Positions 36,792 to 47,737 of a stretch of 64,000 nucleotides of DNA are shown one piece after another (within the stretch, counting starts at the first letter, position 1; every line of letters starts with the position of its first letter). The notes under the pieces are model-generated. The model ran no database searches. It saw only the letters and a program-made list of their open reading frames with translations, and was not told the origin of the DNA. The stretch is from Phaffia rhodozyma (Eukaryota > Basidiomycota > Tremellomycetes > Cystofilobasidiales > Mrakiaceae), in assembly GCA_014706385.1 (NCBI GenBank), contig JACGZH010000007.1:875501-939500 (forward strand), read 5' to 3'. The position numbers and the translations under genes are program-made.

Positions 36792-37551
36792 TCAGGGGGC
36801 TTGGCCAGGTTCATGGAGGACAACTAAAATGAAGGCTGGCGCTATAGTCATATCGATCCGAATGTATCAAATCGATGGTTCAGTGATATAGCAAAACTCT
36901 GTTTCAGTGAGAGGTTGCTTTGGAAAAGATCAACAGGAGTTGAATCGACTGAATAGAAAAACATACACGGAGTAATAATGAGTTCATGTTTAGTAGTCCT
37001 GATCCTAAGAAACTTGAGAGTATCCTTTAGGGTCGCATGTTCCAAGCGCCCCACCAAACATCGAAAGAAAAAGAAGGAGAAAACAGCTCAGTAATGTTAT
37101 ATCAAATCTCTTTCTCCCAACTAGGCGCTACAAGCTCAAAAGGAAAGAACCGAAAACGAACGGTGTCGTCGTCCTTCTCGGCTATACACCCTTCTTCCAC
37201 AGCAGCCACCATCTTGGCCACCCGACCTGCATAGTCCTTGCCTGCACTCCCTTCGAAGGGGGCACCTTGTGCCTGCAGGATGTTAGCGGTCGATGTGTAA
37301 GAGTTTGCTGTTCTCGAAAGAACAAGCACTCCTAGCACCGAGCGAGATTGAGAGAGCGGGAGGAGTAGAGAAGCCAGTTGAGGTGGGAGCGTAGTTGTGG
37401 TTGACGTAGATGCCGAGAAAGAGGACGATGGTGATGGCTGAAGGAGCGCTGACTGGTATAATTCAAACGGACACACATAACGGAAGGACCAGCAGCAATG
37501 TTTAGCTTGATGAATCCAGACCAATACAGACAAGGAAGAGAAACATACCAT
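36792..37551 (-). CDS. Dynein light chain, roadblock/LC7 type
   Basis: A small dimeric light chain of cytoplasmic dynein. The model starts with an exon of only ATG (37549-37551), directly followed by GTATGT. Exon 2 begins at 37452 (SALLQPSPSSSFSAS) and continues VLGVLVLSRTANSYTSTANI and DYAGRVAKMVAAVEEG. The next exon has DTLKFLRIRTTKHELIITP (about 37035-36978), matching the family's LTFLRIRSKKNEIMVAPD. The last exon (about 36834-36792) gives SPAFILVVLHEPGQAP, matching YFLIVIQNPTE. The start splice and the last intron (donor GTATGT, acceptor TATAG) look sound. The middle donor (GTTCGT after EKDDDT) is weak and is the least certain point. Confidence 0.75.
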
Positions 37552-37728
37552 GTCGATGTCGGAGGTAGATGATGAGGTTGACTAATATATCGACCGACAT
37601 GTTTAATTGAGCTTTACGGTGTTGATTATGTAAGCGTCATCTGCGAAACACGAGCCCCTGCTCTTTCTACCGTCGCCTCTTTCTTCCTTCTCTCAGCATG
37701 CACGCAAGTATACTGATTCAACCCATCC
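37552..37728. promoter_or_regulatory. Short divergent promoter (roadblock / polyQ protein)
   Basis: Only 177 bases separate two diverging start codons. The plus-strand side is pyrimidine-rich (about 37665-37695). Shared regulation is possible but not shown. Confidence 0.4.
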
Positions 37729-38637
37729 ATGTTTGATCCTAGAGCGTTCCATCAGCAACAGCAGCAGCAACAACAACAGCAACAGCAACAGCAGCAACAT
37801 GGACAGTTAAACTCTCAATCGGTTTATCAGCCTCAGTTTAATAACTCTTCATCGCAATCACAAACCCACTTACTCTACAGTAATTCTCCATCCCAATCCC
37901 ATCGGAACCTCTCTCCGGCCCATCAGCAACTTCCAACAACGCTGAATCCAAGTCAATTTTTTAATCATCCTGCTAGTGTTCCACATCCACCAAATCCTCA
38001 GCAACAGCAGCAGCAGCATCAACAATCACAACAACAGCAACAGCCTTCTTACTTTCATCACTCGCCTGCTCAGGCTTCTTCTAGTCGCGTCGTCAGCAAC
38101 GGGTCGATATCTGGCAACAATCATTCAGGGAATCCGTTAGAAGGAATCGCAAGGTCATCCAGTGCTACTTCTCATCAACCTTCTCCAATCCTGCCTGCTT
38201 CGTTTATATCGCAACAACAGCAGCAACAACAACAACAGCAGCAGCAGCAGCAGCAGCAGCAGGCAGCAGTTCACAACGCCCGTCCGGTTCATCCTCAAAG
38301 CTCTTTCGGAAATGCTGGAAATCAGAGTTGGCCTGGTTTAGAGGGCAATCAGGGTCGTGGAGCAGTAGTAGTAACTCCTGGAGGGTCCGGGAATGTAAGT
38401 GGTCCAGGCGGTTCATATACACTAGGAGGTCATAGTTCGCTTGGGCCGTCAGGAGGAATGACCCCTGGCCAGCTTCAGCAACTTCGAATGATGCAACAGC
38501 AGCAGCTGCTACACGCCCAGGTCAAAGCTAGGGAGGAACAACAAAGACAGGAGCATCATCACTTGCAGCAGCAGCATCTGCAACAACAGCAACATCTCGA
38601 TCACCAGATATTGCTGCAGCAACAGCAACAAAAGCAA

Positions 38638-38714
<77 letters not shown>

Positions 38715-39748
38715 ACAGCTACAGCAACAGCAACAGTTGTTGATACAACAACATCAACAGCAGCAGCAGCAGCAGCAGCAGCAAATGGAACGGTTACCTA
38801 AACAACAGCAAAAACTCAAACTAATAAAGCAAGACGATGTGAATGGGAGCCATATGATGGTGGACAAGAAAGGGAAGAACAAAAAAAGGAAAGACAAGGT
38901 CTGTCTGTCTTTTTTCTGAGCAAATCTGTCAATTTTGGTTGGTACTCAGTCCGAATGTATTCCTTGTTTGAATACAGTCCGCGCATCATGCCACTCAGCC
39001 TCCACCTCCCCCACCGCCGCCACTGCCTCAGGAGGTATTTGTTGATCCTTTTGAGCGAGTCACAGAACGGGAGATTGCTATCGCAAGATACAAACTCAAT
39101 CACGACCTGATGGCCGACGTTCTCAGCGTACATCCTGTTTGTAAGTGTTGTTCATTCTGTCATTCTCTAAAAATGTGCCTAATAGCCGGTTTCGCCTTTA
39201 GCTACTTCCAAATATGACACATTTGTCTGAAAAGTCGAGTCTTCTTTTTCTCCTTTTTCTTAGCAAAATTACCACCATTACCTTCACTTCCGCCGAGACT
39301 TTACGGGCTATCTGATCTAGAGACGCGTCTCGTGAGTCATTTTCCTCTTTCTGCATCTTTGTTTGGGTCATCCAGACACTGAACAAACACTCATGCCTTG
39401 TTTTTCTTAATACATGGTATCAAACAGGCTGAGTTGGAGAATTCAAACTCGACATTATCAGAACAGCTGGAAACCCGGTTGAAAACATACAAGGACCGAT
39501 TTACAAAAATCTCGAAAGGGGTTCCTCTGTTGGATAGTGCTGCGCCCAGTCCGGAAGCTGTAGAGTCGATAGCCTCGACGAACAATCCTGTAGAGAATGA
39601 AAAGGGTATAGATTCTTTGACCTCAGATTCTATAAATCACGGTCAGACTGAAGGAGCTGTCAACGGGTTGGAAAAGACGGCCGTGTCTTCGGAAGGGCCC
39701 TCGATCAGGGAAGAGAAGGATGAGGAATCTGCTTTACTAGCTATATAA
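37729..39748 (+). CDS. Glutamine-rich nuclear-type protein with polyQ tracts
   Basis: I do not recognise this protein. It starts MFDPRAFH directly before a 15-Q run. Exon 1 (37729-38898) is Gln/Ser/His/Asn-rich, with further Q tracts near 38000-38045, 38210-38260, 38560-38600 and the longest, 28 Q, at 38635-38718. It ends in a basic KKGKNKKRKDK stretch that looks like a nuclear signal. Later exons are more ordered: HHATQPPPPPPPLPQ, VFVDPFERVTEREIAIARYK and LNHDLMADVLSVHPV (from 38978), KLPPLPSLPPRLYGLSDLET, and a coiled coil ELENSNSTLSEQLETRLKTY. The acidic tail ends EESALLAI. The pattern is that of a transcription coactivator or chromatin-complex subunit; that is inference from composition. 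Confidence 0.75.
38635..38718 (+). repeat. Polyglutamine tract built from a 15-base minisatellite
   Basis: 28 consecutive Gln codons. Bases 38641-38700 are four perfect head-to-tail copies of CAACAACAACAGCAG, with a partial fifth after them. This is unit duplication rather than simple CAG slippage. Confidence 0.92.
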
Positions 39749-40168
39749 CCTTGGCTTTTATTGCTTTGTTGTATAATTTGATTGCCTTTTGTAGAACTGC
39801 ATCTCCTCCTGAAGACACTCTGCTGTAACATCTGTTGAAAAGAACTGGAAGAGTAGAAATGAAGATGATTGTGATGGTCGCGTGTACGTGCCGAGAAAAG
39901 GAGCTCCTTCGGATGACAACCCCCGCCGGCTTCACCTTCTTTGCTTTCTTTTTCTCTCTTGCTTATTCCTCTTCCTCTTGTTCCCCCTGTTCCCGACCTT
40001 GCCTCTCAAACCTTCCTTCTCTTTCTTGGTTCGACCTGGCCTCTATATACATAACTCCTTGGTTTCCCTTTTTTTTCTTGTTTTTTCTTTACCGACACAT
40101 TCGAAGAAAGAAAAATTAGTTGTATCAGGAACAAAGGGAGAAATCCAAACAGTTATCCCTTGTGAGCG
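39749..40168. other. Tandem intergenic gap, pyrimidine-rich leader
   Basis: A 420-base gap between two plus-strand genes. From about 39930 to 40090 the plus strand is C/T-rich, the usual look of a 5' leader here. No gene is seen. Confidence 0.4.
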
Positions 40169-42713
40169 ATGACTTCCACCATGTCAGACTATCCCCCTCC
40201 TCATCAAAATTACCCTCGGCATCACACGGCCGGAGCAGGAGGAGCCAATAGCTCATTAAACACTTCCCAAACGTATCGAGCTGCATCTGGACCGACAGGA
40301 AACAGTCAATATACCTCCGTGGCGTTCAAGCCTATGTATGATCTCCCTTCGTTTCATCATCCCAACTCGGCCGGCGTTCCATCTTCGCCGTCATTTTCTC
40401 CTATAGTTAATCCTACAAAATCCGACGCAGGATCCAACTCGAGGGGAACGGCGGGGGGACTTAACAGGACTTTATCACCTCCAGCAGCTGGAAGCAGAAC
40501 AGCAGGTGGATTGAAAAGTACTGTAGGCGGAAGGGTACCAGGATTAGGTCAAAAACAGGGGACTGGAAACGGAAGGTCGACACCAGCTGGTAGGTCCTAT
40601 GTTTTCTTTGTTACTAAGCCTGCTGGGTTTTTCTACTACTGGCTCCTTTAGAACCCTGCTATGATGCTGTAAAACTGATCAAAGGCTTTCGTGTGTGTTG
40701 TTCCTTTGCTGCCACTGCCGTCACTGCCACCACTTCCCTTAGCTACGACGTCTCCGCTGATTCATCAGCCTCAGGCTCGGCCTGCTCGTCATGCCCCAGT
40801 GCTGTCTATAGATCCATCTTGTTCCAACTTTCATCAGCTATCTCACCCTTCTCCATCTTCCCCTTCATTCCCCTCCCCATTACCTCTTCGGTCACCGACG
40901 CCGGGTTCTACTTCCGTGTTCTCCAAAGCACCGCAAAATCCTTCGTCACCCTCTCCAGCAGATCTCAATCTTTTCTCCGAGCACTGCCGTCGTTTATTCT
41001 ACGAGGGTGACCCCAGATCTCAAGCGTATATCGACCACGTTCTCTCGACTCTACCTCCATCTCATCGAGCGGCGTTCACTCGAACGCAAGCTTCAATCCG
41101 ATCTGCTTTTCATGCGGACGAGTCGCTTCGACGGAGAAACGAGTTTGAAGTCATCGTCCGAGTTACCGAGCCTGGCGGAGGATTAACAATCCAAGCAAGA
41201 AGAGATCTGGACGGAGCGATTGCTAAGAGGGAGCGACTCAACAGACTCAAGGCGTTCATCAAGACGCATGCTGGGAAGAACGATGTGGGACCGAAACCGT
41301 TCTTTGTTGCGCTCTATACGGTATTAAGGTTGCAAACCGTACCAGAGGCTAAAGGGGGAGCAGGAAGAAAGAGGATCGAATGGGAGGTTGACGATGGTGT
41401 GTATTCCTTTTCTTTCCCCCCCCCCCCTTCTTTTTTTTTCTTTATATGAAAGAGAAGTTTTGAGACAGGGAGGCAATGTCAGATGGCTTCCGAACACGTT
41501 CTCATCTGGTACTTGGGTAAATTTCAATTTGTTTAGCTGTTTGGATGGAGGCTGGCGGCAAAGATTTTATGATTGAAGCTATCGCAGTCGTTAGAGGAGT
41601 AAGTCTCGCTCCAATTGACAAAAACGTAAACTCGGATTGGGACGACAGAACGATCCTGGACTTCTTTTTGCTAACAGTCCTTATACATCTGTTTCCTTAT
41701 CATTTTAGCTTCTTGGATTCCAGGATATCCCTCGTATAAAACCTCGCCGTCGTTCAGAACCGAGGCTGAGTAGACCTTCAATGACACATCCTTCTTTGAG
41801 CTCCTCCCCATTTCGACGAGATTCCGACCATGATGCCCCTTTCTCAACTTCCCCCAATCATACAAGGTTAGGAAAACGTGGGAAAGCGCCTCCGCCTCCT
41901 TCACAAACAAACAACAACAACCGGCGAAGGGCATCTTCAGATCCGTTTTCAGACCCACATGCACAAGCCAAGAAGCAACAGCTCCTCCAACAGCAACAAC
42001 AGCAACAGCAGTTACAACAACAACAACAACAGATGAGTCGTTCGAGCATGTCAAATCCATCGCATGGACTAGGCTTTTCTTCGAGACGAGGGCCGGCCCC
42101 TCCGGTTCCTATCAGACCACACCCTTCGATCCTAGAGGCCAATAATGCCGGCGATAGGTCACGCTCAAATGCGTCTTCCGCTGATTGTAAAGAGCCTATT
42201 ACGCCAGGAGTGGAGGACCCTCTCCTTCTTTCCGGGAATCGACCGTCTAACCAGTCGGTAACTGAGTTTTCTGAAGCAGGTGTTGCTCTGCTCGATGAAG
42301 AATATGACAACTATAGGCATGATGAAGATGATGACGAAGATGGGTTCGAATCGGATACATTCGAAGGCGAACTCGACGCCGGTTCTCTTCGGCCTCGATG
42401 GCGAACATGGATTTCACCTGAGAATCTATCCGACCCGGAACTGAAATCTCTTATCCGCGCGTTTCCTTCACATATCACAAAATCAGCTTCCAAGACCGCT
42501 CGATTTCCTTACGTCGGTCCGCCCAAAACTGGATCGGATCCAATCCGGTCAGTTGAAGAAGGAAGAGGTCTAGATGGAATGACGATGGGAAAAGGCGTAT
42601 TGGAAGGTGTAGGGACCGGTCGGATGTGGAAAGGAGAGGAACAAAGAGGTGAACGATGGAGAGGGTCGTGGTGGCAGAGAGTGAAATGTTGGTTTGGAGG
42701 CTTGTTCGGCTGA
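40169..42713 (+). CDS. Uncharacterised low-complexity protein with a conserved central domain
   Basis: Not recognised. It starts MTSTMSDYPPPHQNYPRHH (exon 1, 40169-40589, Ser/Gly/Pro-rich). Exon 2 most likely begins at 40743 after a pyrimidine-rich acceptor (TTCCCTTAG), keeping the frame into TTSPLIHQPQARPARHAP. An ordered region follows at about 40960-41400: LFSEHCRRLFYEGDPRSQAY, IDHVLSTLPPSHRAAFTRTQ, RNEFEVIVRVTEPGGGLTIQ and ALYTVLRLQTVPEAKGG. The second half has a short Q tract (about 41990-42030), an acidic patch (DDDEDGFESDTFEGELDAG), WISPENLSDPELKSLIRAFP, and an amphipathic end (WWQRVKCWFGGLFG) that could touch membranes. Regulatory or scaffold roles are possible; none is shown. Confidence 0.7.
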
Positions 42714-43169
42714 GCCGAAGTCTATCCGTTTATCGTGTTTCTTCCTTTCCTGTCATCTTCATATTGTTCTTTCTTCTCGTTTTCAGCACTTGCTTTCATC
42801 ATTCATCAAGCGCAAGGACGCTCTATTTTTTTAACCAGTTGATCTGTGTTTGTTCGTTCATTTGTTCTTCGCTCCAGTACCATCTTCCATTCACTGCGCT
42901 TTGTTTTTATTCTATCTTGATATCCCGCTTTATACCCCCAATCGACAGTAGATTGAATTTCTTGCAAAAATTGGATACACAATTCAAAGCTGTTTGATCA
43001 TCCTTATCTTTCTATAGTGACGTTGATTTTGACTTGTTGCATCTCCAACTGAATTCATCACTGAAACGAGAAGATGTCACTTAGACCTTTCTCCTTCAAA
43101 AAGTACATCTCAGAAGATCAATGCTGCGTATCAGATAAGTCAGATGGATAAGATGATACACGCCTTTCC
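42714..43169. other. Convergent intergenic gap
   Basis: 456 bases between the ends of the unrecognised gene and SCYL1. T-rich on the plus strand (about 42730-42960), as expected for 3' ends. No gene is seen. Confidence 0.4.
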
Positions 43170-46100
43170 TCAGCCTTTGTTCTTCTTGAGTTCAGCGATC
43201 CGTGCCTTCCGTTCCTCCCTCCTCCTCGCCATCTCCTTGTCCTTCTCCTCCTTTGACAGCCCACTCAGACTGACCTGTGGAGCGCTCTGCTCCGCACTTG
43301 GGCTTGAAGCAGGAATAGCAGGAGAAATCGACCTGACGGGAGTCGAGCTGGTCGAAGATGTTGTCTTGAGAGTCGGAGTAGTTGATGTAGGGATTGGACT
43401 CGGTTTAGGTTTCGTTCGAATAGGAACGACAGGCGGAGGGGCAGCTATCGCTTCATCCTTGACGTCTAGCCCCCAGTCATCGTCTGCTTCAACGACAGGC
43501 GGTGCCGATCGAGATCTCGATGGCTGAGCTGCTGATGATGATCTTGATACCAGTGTAGTAGCGGCTTTTGGTTTCTGCTTCGATGCAGGGGTAGACGTGT
43601 TTTGAGGTTTGGTTGAAGTTGTAGGATGGGACGGGTAAAGCGGCGTGGGCGCTTCTTCAAATCCACCCCAGTCGTCTTCGTCCCTATCCATATCGATCAG
43701 ATCTCCCCCTCCTCCTTCATCGATTCCCCAGGCATCGGCTACCTCGGTTTCCTCAGCTAATATTTCATCTATGTTGAACTGAGTTTTCTTTGCGTTCGAT
43801 GAGAACGCCGAGGAGGAGGTGAGACGCATTCCGTTTGATGGTTTTGTGTTGATATTGGGAGTAGGAGCGGCAGCCGGTCGACTGAAGTCAGATGAAGGCC
43901 CACTGGTAGAAGGTCGAGGTGAAATTGAAGGAGATGAAGAATAGGGAGGGTTGAAGGAGCCAGGAATGGACGCGGTAGGTACAGCCATCGTAGATTGCAG
44001 ATCTGAAGAAGCCAACGTCTAGAAAAAAAAGTATAGATGAATATTGGAAGCGCATGCCTATCATTCAGGAGTATGAATATGGTTGTATAGCAGGAAAAGA
44101 TGACACGCACCTTTCCTATCGAAGCAAATGCCCAACCGGCTAAAGCTCCAGCCGCACCGGCTGCAGAACCAATCGCCTTTCCGCCATCCCCGTTACCGTA
44201 CGCTTGTGCTTGTGTCGTCGGTGCGTCTGCGGAGAAACCGTTCGTCTGGCCACTTATAGTTCGGACAGGAACTGGTTCAATAGTTTCGGGCTGGTTTCAA
44301 GGATAAAAACAGAATTGGGGGGGGAAGAGCAGTTGATTCAAAATTCAGGTGGTTGTGAGATGAGTGTTGAACGAGAGGATCATCTGAGACCACGAAAAAG
44401 AAAACACACCATAGAAGCCACCATCTTTTCAAGACGTTTCATGAACATGTTGACTGCGATGAATGCCTGATCTCTCACCAGTCTACGGAAAGAGATGATG
44501 ATGATATAAGTTAGAAAGAACCAAACTACCTTTTGTCGCGCCAAATATTCGCTTACTTTTCTTTGTCAACTAACGCTCCACACACCACAGGCAAGACTCT
44601 GCCCGCCAAATCATCCATCTCGAACGCCTCAACCGTAGCCATGAAAGCCATCAATCCTGCGACTCTTGCATGAATGAACCCATCCTTGAGCGCTCTGGCA
44701 AATGCAGGGACGAGAACCTTTCGTTTTGTGTTTGGTCCTAAATGAGGAACTAGTCGGCCAAGAAGGATGCAAGTGTTGGTTCGGATAGAAGGCTCAGGGT
44801 CCATTTGAGATTTTGCGAGCAGTCGGAGTAGGTCGTTGTTTAACAATCGATCGGATAACTGAATGAAATAGAGTGGACTTTTGTCAAGTTATAGTATCAT
44901 GAAGGAGAAAAGCTCAAAGGAAACGTGCCTTTGGAGCAATCAAAGGAATGGCTTGAACAGTGGCTTCTCTAATGACTGGAACTGTATCAGCAAATCCTGT
45001 AATCTGCGCAGATCATTGGTTCGCGAGGATGAGATCGATTGGTGAGATTCAAGAAGGATATGCACACATCCCGAAGGAGAAAGAACTTCAGAGGTCACTT
45101 ACTAAGTTCGGCCAGACCTTCTCTCTGACAGCTGACTCGCTCAGGAAACTCTCAAATTGAGGAAGCCCCTCAAGCAAAGCCATTCGGGTACCTCTGTCAG
45201 GACTCTTGAACAAGCCGATAACCGGCTCCAAGACCAGCTTGGGGTATTCTTCTGGAGAAAGCAACTTTCCTAGCTTCAACACCAATGGTAGCAGCTGCGA
45301 AGGGGAGGATGCAGCAGAGGGTGACGTGTTGGGAGAAGAAGGCAGGGATAGTGTATGAAGAAGAGAAGGTAGGATCTTGTGGGTTAAGAAAAGAGGGGGA
45401 AGAGGAGGTGAAGGGGCTTGAATTGCTCTGTTTGTAGAAGACGTATAATGGGCGGTCAGATGCCTCGCGCAACGCTGCAAGTACACCATCGTCCTATAGG
45501 AAGAGCTTGTACGCATCCGAAAAATGTAACATACTTTAAAATTTCGACCCTCTCACCCTCTCCACTAAGTCCCCAACCTTCCAAACCCTTGCATATCCAA
45601 ACCAGCCTGTTACCTCCAAAGAATCCTCTTCGATCACTTCCATCCGTACCATCAGCCCCACCGGCCTCCTGAAGAAACATGGTGGCAGTGAGCCGCGTCT
45701 TAGGATTCGGATTAAGCAGCCGTTTGAACAAGGGGAAAATTGCTTGAGGAATTGCGCCTCGAGAGGAAGGCTGTGGAGCAGGGTGTGGAGGCGTTACTGT
45801 TGGTGGCAAAGGAAGTGACGGATTGAAGACAGCATGGATCAGGAGCGCCAAGGAATAAGCATCGTTTGACGTGGGTTCGGCGCTGTTCAAAAAAAATGAG
45901 ATGTAAGAACAAAGTAGTAGAAGAGGTTGAGAAAACGAAATAAACATGGGTGAACAAACTCTTTCAGAACACCCCAGCCGGCTTTCATCACCTCCGGACT
46001 GACACCCTCTCCTCTGCGAACGACTAATCCGCCCGTCGTCCAGAGGACTTGTGTGTCTTTCTCTTCGCTTCTGGTGGATGAGAGGAGGTCCAGTGCCCCG

Positions 46101-46930
46101 AGTCTCCACTCGCCAGAGTCCGTCAGGAATATAGAAGATCGTCTATGTACAAGTCCATGGATGGAGACAGCTTGGGAGTTGAGGAACGCGACGGCACGCT
46201 GATGAAGGTAGTTCTAGCGAGTGAGCTTGTGAAGCCTGCAAGATACACAGAGAAGAGCAGGCCGCGAGAACTATGATAGACAACTATAATGAATCATACG
46301 CACACTGATACGATGTAAACCCCAAACCAGCTCGTCGTCCGTCAAGGAAGGGTTGCTTGTCGAATCGAGCACAGCGCTCAGTGAACGAACTGGTTCTGTT
46401 GCGATGTAAATGACAGATTCTGTCTCGTAGGCATCAATAAATTTGAGACTGTTTATGATGAGCAGTGTTTAGTCCATAAGTCTGATCAGATATTCTGCTT
46501 GAGAAATGAGAAAATGTGATTAGAAAAAAACGAGCAGATGAAGAAACTGACACGTCAGGATGTCTTGTTGCACGGATCTTCTTTAGCGCATTCTTTGCTA
46601 CTGGCAGGAGCGCCTTTCTGTCTGCTCGGCCGTCATAGGGCAAAGAAGAATCAAACACAAACACGGTGATTCTAGAGTTGTCGTCCTGTTGATTTTGAAT
46701 ATGGAATAGAACAAGGAATGACTAAAGAGTTCATAGATCGAAACACACGAGCGAGACTATGTTGGAAACAGAGAGAAGGAAAGGACTAGACTGACTCGTT
46801 TGATGGCATTGTGCATGTTCCAGATGGTGCCTTCTCGCTCAAAAGCCGCATTTTTCTCGCCCAGAGCGAACGGAAGAACGACTCCAGAGCTCTGCAAGAT
46901 GGACGTTCCTAGGGAGCGAAAGTAATCCAT
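43170..46930 (-). CDS. SCY1-like pseudokinase (SCYL1 / Cex1)
   Basis: SCYL1 proteins work in COPI Golgi-ER traffic; yeast Cex1 also acts in tRNA export. The start is minus-strand ATG 46928-46930 (MDYFRSLGTSILQSSGVVLP), typical for the family. The kinase-like domain follows: FALGEKNAAFEREGTIWNMH, LLPVAKNALKKIRATRHPDV, VSIHGLVHRRSSIF. Its catalytic loop and DFG are degenerate (LTDSGEWRLGALD replaces DFG), so it should be inactive. HEAT repeats span about 45520-44430 (SPEEYPKLVLEPVIGLFKSP, EPSIRTNTCILLGRLVPHLG, ARVAGLMAFMATVEAFEMDD). Then AAGALAGWAFASIGK, a Ser/Pro linker, two acidic Trp motifs (DEDDWGGFEEA, DDDWGLDVKDEA), and a basic coiled coil ending RIAELKKNKG. Confidence 0.92.
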
Positions 46931-47737
46931 GGTGAACAGTCGGTAGGATCAGTGCTCGATGGTCGTTGCGAACGAGATGGAGGCTGGATGGAACTGATGA
47001 TGTTCGAATGGAGCGGTTGACTACAGAAAGTTGTACCAGCCGATGTGTTTTCTATTAGAAAGGCATGCCATCTCAAACGAATACGGAACACAAGAGAGTT
47101 CTATTAGAGTTATGGCAGAAAAAAACAATAAGACAAATCAAAGTTTGTTAGGGTTAAACTCAAAGACGCTCTACTCCATCTCGCATCCAGGGCCTGTCGT
47201 GTGTTCTTGATTTGGTCCTTCTGAGTATCCTGGGGTTTGAGTGCAGGTTGCTGATCCACTGACCTGGCCGATGTATCCAGTTGTTGACATGGTCGACGAA
47301 GAAATTCGTTGGGACAGACCGAGCGCTGACATCTCTTGTCCAAATAGCGACTCTGCTCAAACTGACCTCTACCCATCTCGACTGACCGAGCCTGAACCCA
47401 ACAAGCAGGACACGCGCCCTTTCTAGCTTCCTGTGCACCCATCTCCCCTTGGGGTCGTCCGTTCCTGAACGGAAAAAACGACAACATCGGAAGCAGGAAC
47501 TAACACAGTCTACTTAACAATTCACTCATTTCTCCCCAACACTCTCCACCGAGACGCTGATCTCTCTTGTTTCATCGTTCATCCTATACGACACCCTTCC
47601 CTCTCCTCACTCGTCTGGTCTCATCTAGCCTTTCCTCTTCCTCACCTTGCTTTCGGCCCTGTGTTTTGCTTGCTTTGCTATCAGAGCCTAGTCATCCTGT
47701 ATCTCTTTGATTCTCTTTAATCAACATTCTACTACCC
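46931..47737. promoter_or_regulatory. Divergent promoter region (SCYL1 / DUF6534-like)
   Basis: An 807-base gap between diverging starts. The last 200 bases before the plus-strand ATG are pyrimidine-rich. A 125-residue minus-strand open frame (47110-47487) is Cys/Arg-rich with no domain and was not called. Confidence 0.4.

Noticed and set aside
37729..38919. Long antisense open frames over the polyQ gene (poly-Leu and poly-Ala/Val)
   Set aside because: They are the reverse-strand reading of CAG/CAA repeats and carry no domain.
47110..47487. Minus-strand 125-residue open frame upstream of SCYL1
   Set aside because: Cys/Arg/Gln-rich with no recognisable domain, lying in a divergent promoter gap. 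Could be real but nothing supports it.
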